NCBI GenBank assembly: GCA_023853785.1
Contig: JAJIRX010000038.1
Coordinates: 1 to 35,570, forward strand
Source of the DNA: Psilocybe azurescens
Lineage: Eukaryota; Basidiomycota; Agaricomycetes; Agaricales; Agrocybaceae
Reading direction: 5' to 3'
DNA length: 35,570 bases
In this document: positions 1 through 9,191 of the stretch, one piece after another
Position numbering within the stretch: position 1 is the stretch's first letter
Layout: each line of letters opens with the position of its first letter
Notes under the pieces: generated by a model
The model's input: only the letters and a program-made list of their open reading frames with translations
What the model was told of the DNA's origin: nothing
Databases searched by the model: none
Translations under genes and position numbers: made by a program

Positions 1-1462
1 AGGGTCACGGCAAGCTCCACCCCCAACACAGTATCCTTATCTTGTTTGATTTCTCTTTACACGTTACCTGGCTGGGGTGGGGACCCAGGCGAGTATATTT
101 CTTCCTCGTCGTCACTCACTCATACTCATTCCCCCGACCTTACCGCCCAGTCCTACCAGAAGTGTTGTCACGGAATATATGCGCTTTTGTACATCCGCGC
201 TGCCGACCATGTGGCCTCGAACCCTTTGTTTCTCGTTCGGTGTACCTTCCATGTAATATTTTCCCGAGTGTCGTCGGTGTACTGCGCGCTGTGTCCTCGC
301 GTCATTGTCATACCATGTCCGCCTCACTGTTTGCCCGTTTTTGCCGCGGCACTGCCAGCCATGTGGCCTGAACTATTTGTCTCGTTCGGCGTATTTTCAT
401 GTCCCTAGCCTTCGTTTTCTTCATCCTTAAGCTTAAATTTATGCATTCGTTCTCGTCACCTGCTGTTTCATGCTCTCCTTCATCCCCATCTCTATCGACT
501 GTATTCACTTGTGTGCAAGTCGAGAATCCACATTGTGGTCTTCACCTTGTCAACAGGATCCTCTCGGTGGCGAGTCTTGTCATGTCTCCAATGATCCTTC
601 TCTCATTTACTCTGTCGCTTCGGCTTTTACCTCATCTAACGACTGTAATAAGTTTCGTTTCCGTCGCGCATCTGTAGCTGATTCTTTCGAGAAATGTACT
701 CAGTGTTTCACTAAATACGCCTATTGTACCACTGCGTTTGCCACTTGTGCGGCCCCGAACCTTTTGTTTCTCATTCGGTGTATACTTGCATGTAGTTGGT
801 GTATTATGTCTTCCATGTCTTCGCGTTGTCTTCATGTTTTGTTCATCTTTCTCTAATGTTGTGGCCCAGGACCCTTTGTTTTTGTCCTGTGTACTTGATG
901 TGTTCCGTTTTTCCCTCTGCTGTCGGTGTATTGCGTGCTTCTTGTCTGCGCGTTGTTTTATGTCATGTCGATCTCTTTCATGCCCGTTGTAACTGCGGTG
1001 CTGCCATTAATGTGACCCCGACCCCTTTGTTTCTCGTTCGGTGTACATCCGCATCCTAATCTCCTGTGCCTTGTCAGTGTATCGGTCTTGTTCGTCTCCT
1101 TTTCACATTCTATTGACCATCCTATACTCGTGTGCAAGCCCAGAATTTACATTGTGGTCTTTACCTTATAGCCTACTCCGGTTCAAATTCCTTTCAACCT
1201 TTTCATCATGTGTGTACGGCCCTCTTCTCGATATTTATTGACTTGCTGAATAATTCCTACCACAGGCTTCTACCTGATAACCGCTGACGAGTTCCATATT
1301 CGATAGAACACTGTCGCTGATATTTTCCTTCAGATCATGACTTTAGAATCACGCCAATCGGTGGTGGCATGCTGCTGACTTGTGGGAGTGGAAGCCCCTG
1401 TGCGTCAATCATGTTTTGTCCTTGCTGCTGCCGTACTGACTACCCTCTATTCTATCAGCCAG
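1..1462 (+). repeat. Degenerate satellite-like repeat, left arm of an outer inverted pair
   Basis: A run of diverged tandem units of about 110-150 bp. Units are marked by a GAACC-TTTGTTTCTCGTTCGGTGTA-like motif, at about 218-243, 366-391, 755-783, 868-893 and 1018-1045. The motif often forms an imperfect hairpin (CCGAAC ... GTTCGG with a 12-nt loop). The same block, including non-repeat parts such as the stretch near 1390-1430, recurs in reverse orientation at 16495-18010. Open frames of 60-130 codons here read through the repeat in several frames and do not look like genes. The repeat runs off the left window edge. It is probably an old mobile or satellite sequence; the family was not recognised. 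Confidence 0.7.
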
Positions 1463-2798
1463 TCATGCTCACTCTTTACACCTCCCATGAAATCATAACA
1501 GTTGGACGAGAGGCTGTCTGTTGGAGGGGCGGTAGCCCCTGTGAGTACTATCCCTTGAGTTTCTGCTCCGTAATATTGACATCCCTATATGGGTTTGATA
1601 TCCTCCCAGGCAGGTCATCTGAGGACGCCGATATCGCATTCCACTGGGTAACGCGCAATTGAGAAGGGGATAGAATCATTTACGTGGTCATAGTCATAAT
1701 CATGCATCGTATGCGTAAAGGTTATAGACCCTTCAAATTTCAATGCAGTTTTCACCCTCCTTTGAACAATTGTGAAGCACGTTAGCAAGTGCTGCATCGA
1801 GGCGAACACAGACCAGTTACAATCTGGCGATCGAGGCTCTCGTTGGTTCTTTGCAACAAAGGCCACGTTTTTGAAGAATAAATTTAGTACAACTGTCAAA
1901 AAATGACTCGTCTGACACGGAAGATATCATGTCACCTTCGAAACTGACACACAACTTGAGGCGAATTTGGAAGCCCTGAAGCTCGACGTCAAGGATTCAA
2001 ACAATGAAGAATGATCAGCGAAGTGTCGATGTTGCACGAGTGATAGACCAAATAGAGTCGAAGAAAAGGTTGTGACAACAGGTATATGATATGTCAATTT
2101 TGTGATTGATCCAATAAGGCACACCGACACTAGGAATTGAAGATCAAATTTACGTCGTCCGCCTAGGTTTGAGATGTGATAGAAGGTTCTACATTCTCGC
2201 AACCAGACTGCCAAACGATGAATATTAATAGTTCCAATTACTGGACGCGAACAAAGGATGACATCGTTGGATGCACGAGACAATTGTAACATCGGGGGAA
2301 AAGAGGAGTGGCGGAGTAGAGCATAAATAGCAATAATAAAGGAGACTTCCAAATTCCTGTACAACAAGGACACCAAATAACCGGATCAGTGGAGAAAATA
2401 GCATAGACGCTTTGGACCTTTTCATCTGATGTGGTATAGTTGAGTCCGACACAAAGCTCCACATGCTGAGATAGTTGGGACTTCCACCCCTCTTTGATCG
2501 AGTGGCAGGAAACCCAGGGTACAAGGAGGTACAGTGGCGGCTTTGTGCAAACCAGACAAGAAACTTGAATCGACAGTTAGTGACCGATATAGAGGTATAT
2601 GCAGTAGGAGTCAAGAATCCATTGTAGAAAGAGACGATACAGCAAGGCAGGAGGGGTCGGGGTAGACTGGAATTATGTGAGTTGAAGAATGAAAGAACGT
2701 GTATGCGCAGGTGTATGAGAGAAAAATGGACTGATGCTGGGTTTGAAAATACCACAGCCCGCTCGGGCCCTATTTAGCTATGTTGACTGAGGGACTAC
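1463..2798. other. Intergenic stretch, no recognisable gene
   Basis: Between the left satellite arm and the transposon target site. The longest open frame is 176 codons on the minus strand (2225-2755). It is rich in Ser, Phe and Leu, has no family resemblance I recognise, and has no supporting intron signals. It is not called as a gene. Confidence 0.4.
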
Positions 2799-2805
2799 CA
2801 ATGAG
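2799..2805. repeat. Target-site duplication, left copy (CAATGAG)
   Basis: The 7 bases CAATGAG lie directly before the first base of the left inverted terminus (CACCTAAGGG). The same 7 bases lie directly after the mirror-image right terminus (CCCTTAGGTG). Confidence 0.85.
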
Positions 2806-4229
2806 CACCTAAGGGTCCCACACTACCCCGATACTTATCAGGCACGACCGGATCGGTATCCGCCGGTTAATTTACAATGAAACCTTTCATTTCTCTTACC
2901 CTCCAGCAATTGTTCAATACCTCTGGACTCCATTGAAGATATCGAACATCCGGCTACTTCAAAACTAGTCCCGGCATCGGTCCCGGCATCGCAGACCTGG
3001 CGGCTGTTCCCGAGGCCTGTATAGTTGACACCACGCCTCCTAGCCACTGCGGCTGTTTCCGCAAACTGCACAGCCGTTGTTCCCTTGTCACACCTCGCCG
3101 TCCCACGCTGCCCCTCCCGCTGCCATCCCGCTGTTGCCATCCCGCTGTTGCCCTCGCTGCCCACCCGCCGCTGCCCTCCCGCTGCCCTCCCTCCGCTGCC
3201 CTCTCGCTGCCCTCTCTCCGCTACCCTCTCGCTGCCCTCCCGCCGCTGCCCTACCGTTGCCATCCCGCCATTGCCCTCGCTGCCCACCCGCCGCTGCCCT
3301 CTCGCTGCCCTCTCGCTGCCCTCTCGCTGCCCTCTCGCTGCCCTCTCGCTGCCCTCTCTCGCTGCCCTCTCGCTGCCCTCTCGCTGCCCTCTCGCTGCCC
3401 TCTCTGCCCTCTCGCTGCCCTCTCGCTGCCCTCCCTCCGCTGCCTCTCGCTGCCCTCCCTCTGCTGCCCTCTCGCTGCCCTCCCTCCGCTGCCATCCCGC
3501 CGTTGCCCTCGCTGCCATCCCGCCGCTGCCCTCCCGCTACCCTCCCTCCGCTACCCTCTCGCTGCCCTCCCTCCGCTACCCTCTCGCTGCCCTCCCGCTG
3601 CCCTCCCGTTGCCATCCCGCTGTTGCCATCCCACCGTTGCCCTCGCTGCCCACCCGCCGCTGCCCTCTCGCTGCCCACCCGCCGCTGCCCTCTCGCTGCC
3701 CTCCGCTGCTGCCCTCCCGTTGCCATCCCGCTGTTGCCATCCCGCCGTTGCCCTCGCTGCCCACCCGCCGCTGCCCTCTCGCTGCCCTCCCTCCGCTGCC
3801 CTCTCGCTGCCCTCCCTCCGCTGCCCTCTCGCTGCTCTCCCTCCGCTGCCCTCCCGCTGCTGCCCTCCCGCTGCTGCCCTCCCGCTGCTGCCCTCCCGCC
3901 CCGCCTGCCCTTCCGCTGCACCACCTTCAGGGCCCTCCTGCTACCGTCCCACTGCTACCGCCCGTTGCTGCCCTTCCGCCTCCGCCTGTCCCTTCTGCTG
4001 CGCCATCTTCAGTGCGCCTTGTCGCTACTCTGATTTCCTCACCCTGTCTACCGTCCCTTACCCTGACGGACTTGTTCTTGCGGCTGCCCAGACAGCTTCC
4101 GCCCTTGCCTCAACACTACTTGGTCGCTTAACATCTCATAGGTATTTCTTGACTGTAAACAACGGTTAACCTAGCTAATATTACTATAGAATACCGCTCT
4201 CGACCCCTTATTCCATAAATGGCCCTCAC
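2806..4229 (+). repeat. Left terminal inverted repeat arm of the KDZ element
   Basis: About 1.42 kb, matched in reverse complement by about 13008-14364. The outer 280 bp is unique sequence, the centre (about 3091-3925) is minisatellite, and the inner 300 bp is unique again, ending near GGCCCTCAC. The arms differ in length mainly by minisatellite copy number. Weak similarity continues further inward, into a truncated transposase copy. Confidence 0.85.
3091..3925 (+). repeat. Subterminal minisatellite, left arm
   Basis: Irregular repetition of GCCCTCTCGCTGCC, GCCCTCCCTCCGCTGCC, GCCATCCCGCCGTTGCC and GCCCACCCGCCGCTGCC-like units of about 9-18 bp, with all the G-rich sequence on the minus strand. 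Because it lacks stops it creates long Pro/Leu/Ser/Arg open frames (plus strand) and Gly/Arg/Glu/Ala frames (minus strand), which are not genes. Subterminal repeats in DNA transposons are often transposase-binding sites; that role here is inferred. Confidence 0.85.
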
Positions 4230-4622
4230 GGTCTGCGGGTTCTAGCTCTAGTTCTTCCTTTCCCAACGCAGTTCCCTGAGTTCCCTCTTGCACACCCTCA
4301 TTTCTACACAATATGCCCAAGGCGCCTCGACTCTCAAATGGCTTACACACGTTCTTGTAAGTGTTCCTTTCTTTGCGAAGTTTCATGCTTACTGTCACCT
4401 CAGCAAGCGCTTTGATTTGAGCGCATCGCAATCGAGTACAAAAGGATAGACATGGACTCTTCAAGTCATACCATTCTCATGTAAGTTTCTGCCGTCGATT
4501 TCCTGTTTCGTTCTCTAACCATAACTTTGACCAGATTTCGGCTCTTGTACCTTCGACTATATTGATGACGTTTCCTACACCAACGTGTCTCTAGTTTGTC
4601 ACGAATATCTGGATGCCTCAGA
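4230..4622 (+). pseudogene. Truncated duplicate of the 5' end of the KDZ transposase gene, inside the left arm
   Basis: Read on the plus strand, this matches the minus-strand start of the main transposase gene. There is an ATG at about 4311 followed by M-P-K-A-P-R-L-S, against M-P-K-A-P-G-L-S at 12686. About 390 bp of exons is missing. The match then resumes at an intron with a canonical GTAAGTG donor and a CCTCAG acceptor, followed by K-R-F-D. A second intron (GTAAGTTT ... CCAG) leads to D-D-V-S-Y-T-N. Similarity stops near 4620. A stop codon soon after K-R-F-D and the internal deletion mean it cannot make a transposase. Its second exon junction keeps frame where the main copy does not. Confidence 0.75.
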
Positions 4623-4675
4623 ACTTTATATATATGACTGCATGTGCCCAAGTGAATTGACATTAGAACTACTTA

Positions 4676-6161
4676 TTAAGCACTATCATCTGCTGCCTCG
4701 TCAATGAATTCAGAGCTCTTGGGAAGGTGCGCATTGCCATCTATCTTGTCTCCGTCCTTGTCCTCACTCTCATCCCCATCTGAGTCTGCTCCACCTATGT
4801 GTGCATATTTTGCCCTTGTCCTCTTGACACCGGCATCACTCCTGCGCTTACGTTTGCGAGGTTCGATCTCGCCTGAGGTCAACTTTAAATTGTAGGTATC
4901 TTGTCGTTTCTTCCTTTCTTGGGCAGAAAGTTTCACAAATTTGCAGGTTCCGTTCTCCAGTGCATCGAGAAGACCTTTCAGAGGGAGAATGGAGGTGCTC
5001 AACAGACTAGGGTTGACAAGCTTCTCATATGTATAGCCGACGAGGTCGATTCCATAACGGAGAACGATGTCTTCTTCGAAACGCACATAGTGCATAACTG
5101 CATTTGGATTACCGGTGATCTCCACTAGTAATAAGATGTGAACATTACTGAACATCTTAACATGACAGATACGTACCAAGGTTGGATTCAAACCTGTGAC
5201 GAATCTGAGACTTCAGATAGTCAGCCTTCTGCTTCGAGGTGTTAAGAAGATCTGGACATTGTAAGTAAAATTGATAAGATGGCCGTAAATGTGATCTACT
5301 CACTGACTGGGTCGCAGCCTGCAATTGCGAAAGCTTCTATCTTGATACCCACATCATGAGCATCCCATTTTTTGCGTACAGCGATTTTCATGTAGTCTGC
5401 CAACGCCTCAGTGGTGAAATACCATTGAGGCTGAATGGAATAATCAGGAGTATTTCGTACAATACAGAAAAATCCTTCAATCCCCACCACGTGCTTTTAG
5501 GCCAGTCAGCTTTGGAGTGACAGAATAGTGAGTAAAAGAGGTGTGTTTTAAATTTGGTTAGAAGTGTACCAGATATATCATATTCCGTTTGATATTGGCA
5601 ATGTCTTGAATGCGACCACGAGGTAATGGACGGCGCAATTTCTTGTTGGAATCCAGATTTTCTTTATATTCACGAACGAGTTCTTCACGTTCCTCGTCTG
5701 CAAGAGCATTGTATTCTTCCTTGTAATCACGTTGGATGTTGAGCATAGACATGACATGTCCGTCTAAAGAGCAATCAATATGGGGTGGGATAGTGTAGAC
5801 ATACGACATACCATCTCGGAGCTCCTGTGACTTAAGTACTGAGAAATGCACTATGGGGATTGACCTTTTCGCAGTGTTAACCATACGAGCACCGCCATGG
5901 AAAAAATATCAAGGAAATAATGTGGCTTCTTGTTGAACCGCTCTGCAAGTTCATTAGCCTTTGCCATGGTATTGTTGAACCATTCATTAACAGCTTCGTC
6001 AACCTCTTGCTGGGTTTTTCACGTTCTATGGCCTTTTCTTTTCGTTGATGTACAGTCAGAGAGGATGCCTTCCCAGTAGTATTGCGGATACGTGCAGTAC
6101 TGCCAGACTGGACAGTCAATGAGGTTAAGGAGGATGGCATTCGGAACTTGGGTGTAGGCAT
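4676..6161 (-). CDS. Transposon-borne accessory gene A, basidiomycete multi-copy protein of unknown function
   Basis: Five exons, about 6161-5813, 5763-5570, 5493-5304, 5251-5177 and 5124-4676, with introns of 49-76 nt that keep frame. The start chosen is the ATG at 6161 (M-P-T-P-K-F), which opens a Ser/Thr-rich N-terminus. Conserved blocks follow: FLDIFFHGGARMVN, LRRPLPRGRIQD, VVGIEGFFCIVRN, QPQWYFTTEALADYM, AFAIAGCD and VRFEEDIVLRYGIDLVGY. The tail is basic then acidic (RKRKRRSD ... DSDGDESEDKDGD), suggesting a nuclear protein. I recognise the pattern as a repeated agaricomycete family but know no function. Frame is lost at 6015-6019 (A5 on the coding strand, A6 expected) and twice near 5840-5865. 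Confidence 0.65.
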
Positions 6162-6180
6162 TTGAAAGGGCACAAAATTG

Positions 6181-6487
6181 AGTAATATATATTTTCTGTT
6201 CTACTGGAGAATGGCCAAAATTTTTAACAGAGACCATCCCACACGATGAAAGGAGATGAAGGACATTTTAGCCAAGAGCAGATGTAGAGATCTAACTAGT
6301 TATTCATATCCAAAGTAGTCGCTTTAGGAGCAGACTATCAAGTAATATATATTTTCTGTTCTATTGGAGATTGGCCAAATTTTTAACAGAGACCGTCCTA
6401 CATGATGAAAGGAGATGAAGGATATTTTAGCCAAGGCCAGACATCGAAATCTAACTAGTTGTTCATATCCAAAGTAGTCGCTTTAGC
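6181..6487. repeat. Direct tandem duplication, period 160 bp
   Basis: AGTAATATATATTTTCTGTT begins at 6181 and again at 6341. Both copies run through to CCAAAGTAGTCGCTTTAG (ending at about 6327 and 6487) with scattered substitutions. It lies upstream of accessory gene A and downstream of accessory gene B. Confidence 0.9.
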
Positions 6488-6498
6488 TAAATTGGCTG

Positions 6499-8096
6499 CT
6501 ACATTAACCGGTATGCCCAATTTGGCAAACTCGTCCACATACTCCCTGGGGATGCTAAGCGCACAATGGCCAAAATAGCACTGTAGTCAGACTGTAGGCC
6601 GTAATTCTCAATTAGTAAATCAAGCGTGGACTGAGATGCTTCCTCGCTTTCAGGATCGGCACCATCATCTACCTGCTGAAGCTGTGACAGCAACAATCTT
6701 CCCTGAGAGGAGATTCCCGAGAGGAGATTCCCGAGAGGTGCGCACATGAGGAGTAGTTGTGTGAGAGGTGGTCACAAGATTACTTGTGCGAGTGGGAGTT
6801 AATGGTGAGGCATGAGATGGATGAATAACAGGCATCACGGACGGGAAGGACTAGATGGAGAATTTGCACTGGAGTGGGACAAATTATGAGCATGAATTCA
6901 ACAATTCAACAAATTCCACAAACCGGTAATTCTTGCTAGTTGGGGTTGTATGGCGAACGGTGGTCTGGAAGCGCCGTGAAGGAGTTTGATCCCCTGGACT
7001 ACCAGGGGCCGCAGCAAAGATGCGAAGCTGGCTCTCCAAGATGGTAACACTTGACCGTAAGGTTGCAACTTCGTCGGTCAGGGATGAGTTCTCCTCCTGA
7101 AGGGTGTGAATAATCTCTTGCAAATTTAAAATTTCATCCGCTTCGACACTGAAATCGTTGCTGCTGTCGTAAGAGTAGCTTGAAGATGGGATTGAGGAAG
7201 GAGAGGCGGCACCGGCTGTTGGTATAGTTGTAGGCTGACCGAGGAACTTGTAGTAAGACGAATTGAGTTCTGGTTCGGGAAAAGAAGTCATCGGCTGATT
7301 GGCTTGCGCGTAGCCAGGCTGGGTCAGTCTATATCCGAAAGAAACTTGAGCACGGCGTGGCCAGTCTCTCGCAGTCTTGAGGGCTATAGTTTCGATAAAA
7401 AGTTGGACGAGCCCCATAATTGGCTCACGAAGCTGCGGGTTATGATCCACGAAGGCTGGGGGCAGATAGACATGGGCTTTGAGGAATTCCGGTCGAAGAG
7501 GAGCACCAGGTACTGTGGTTCCCGTACAGTGTAGGATCATGGTGGTACCTCCAAGAGCGCGGTCCCACAACGTGGCCTATCAGCACATTAGTAAATGGAA
7601 CATCTGAGAAAGATTGTAAACGTACCATGTCAAAGCGTGAGGTCCTGAACACGTTGAAGCAATTCCTTCCGTTCCAGACGCGATACACTTGTGTCCTTCG
7701 TATCTTTCTGAAGGGCCTCCGCCAACGCATGGAAGCTCTGGGGGTCGTGGTGGTGGTTCCCGTCCTTATGCATGCCAGCAGCAAACCATGCTAAGTCTGC
7801 TGCATCGAATCGGGCGCGAATTTGCCTCATAAAAATTCGGAAGGCGTGGAAATGTGCCCTGGTGAAGACGGAGATTGTACAGGCCAATGGGATTGAACTT
7901 AAGATGGGTCCAAGCAATGCGAGTACGATCCCCATTGTGAGGAACGTGAAGGATGGAGGAGCTGTGCATGCACGAGTTAAGGTGGGTAACAGAGCAATGT
8001 GGGTGGTTTCATTAGCGAGGTAAAGAGGTGAACGAACTTATACAAGCTCACCAGTACGGGGCTATTCCCGGCCATCTTGAAGTGACTTCTCAACAT
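6499..8096 (-). pseudogene. Transposon-borne accessory gene B, unknown function, frame-broken
   Basis: Conserved-looking peptide blocks run in order on the minus strand. They are ILHVPHNGDRTRIAW (about 7955-7905), FTRAHFHAF and RFDAADLAWF (about 7850-7780), and SVSRLERKELLQRVQDLTL. After an intron of about 52 nt (donor GTACGTTT near 7627, acceptor near 7578) come LWDRALGG, MILHCTGT and a long block ending LFIETIALKTARDWPRRAQ. A Ser-rich linker and a coiled coil (LQEIIHTLQEENSSLTDEV, about 7110-7065) follow, and a final segment with LDLLIENYGLQSDYSAILAI. Frame is lost near 7890-7870. A stop at about 6889 separates the last segment, and a 14-bp tandem duplication at about 6702-6729 shifts frame again. 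The start is uncertain; ATG 8096 is a guess. The family resembles repeated agaricomycete proteins of unknown function. Confidence 0.5.
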
Positions 8097-8808
8097 TGTA
8101 GTGGCGGGAAAAGACAAGAACTTCGCATCGGCAAGATTAAATACCAAATGTGGTAAAAATGTAAGCAATGACGTCTGAATTCAAGTGTTTGAGCTCATCG
8201 TCTGCAACAATGAGCTCGTTAGTATCGCTGTTTCTGCACTCCCTCCCCAGTTATTTTTAATATCGTGTACAAGTGACACTAATGACACTAAATACATTTA
8301 AAAGGTGCTCAAATACATGAAATTAAGCTCTTAGCATGCAGATATGTTCATGTAGATCCGGTCATAGAAAACTACCGGATACTCTTCACAAGAATCGATA
8401 TATAGCCTATCTAAAACTTGATTCACATACCTTGGGATATATTTGACTACATTCAAAGACCCTGGAAGTCTCTGGGCAGCGTGAGGGTGCCAGATTTCCG
8501 GTGCCAGAGAACGTGCTTCTTAAATGAGAAATTCAAGCCCTACTTTCTTTTCTTCTCAGTAGACAATCACCAAAGCGTCCCGAAAGGTGGTAAGAAGCTA
8601 TTGAAAACAAATGCAAAAAGAATTGAGAAAATCGAGTAATTTTGCAAGTCAGGACATTAAAATTACTTTGTAAACGTGAGATTTGAGGACATCATTCAAA
8701 CAAACGCGAACACAACCTACCTTTTGACACTTTGGAACCTCCCCATTTCCGCGTTTACTCATTTTTCGTGAATTCTTTTTGTATTGAATTCTGTGTATCT
8801 CTTGCTAC
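8097..8808. other. Internal spacer of the transposon
   Basis: AT-rich and without a recognisable gene, between the 3' end of the transposase and accessory gene B. The longest open frame (8418-8639, plus) shows no recognisable motif. Confidence 0.4.
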
Positions 8809-9099
8809 TTTTCTGCGGTATCATAAGATTTTTATTCCAGTCAAAAATGGTGTAATAGGCATTTCTTATCACACAGACGCTTTTTCTGCGGTATCATAAG
8901 ATTTTTATTCCAGTCAAAAATGGTGTAATAGGCATTTCTTATCACACAGACGCTTTTCTGCAGTATCATAAGATTTTATTCCAGTCAAAAATGGTGTAAT
9001 AGGCATTTCTTATCACACAGACGCTTTTCTGTGGTATCATAAGATTTTTATTCCAGTCAAAAATGGTGTAATAGGCATTTCTTATCACACAGACGCTTT
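8809..9099. repeat. Tandem repeat, 4 copies of about 72 bp
   Basis: Units begin with TTTTCTGCGGTATCATAAG near 8809, 8882, 8953 and 9024, and each ends CACACAGACGC. Copies are nearly identical (single changes such as GCGG/GCAG/GTGG), so the array is young. It sits about 95 bp downstream of the transposase stop codon. Confidence 0.92.
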
Positions 9100-9191
9100 C
9101 CGCAACCAAAGGAAAGGTAGGATGTAAAGCAAATGAGGCATTAAAGGATTATCTACATTTACATCCACAACACTAAGAACTATCAGAAGTA

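Noticed and set aside
1..1060. Overlapping frames of 60-130 codons at the left edge
   Set aside because: They are different readings of the satellite-like repeat and recur in the inverted copy with frame changes.
2225..2755. 176-codon minus-strand frame as a gene
   Set aside because: No recognisable family and no supporting signals; composition is Ser/Phe/Leu-rich as expected from non-coding sequence.
3025..4169. Long Pro/Leu/Ser/Arg and Gly/Arg/Glu open frames on both strands
   Set aside because: Created by stop-free minisatellite units; several frames on both strands are open at once, and the same occurs in the other arm.
8809..9099. CRISPR-like direct repeats
   Set aside because: The units abut with no unique spacers, the genome is eukaryotic, and no cas gene is present.
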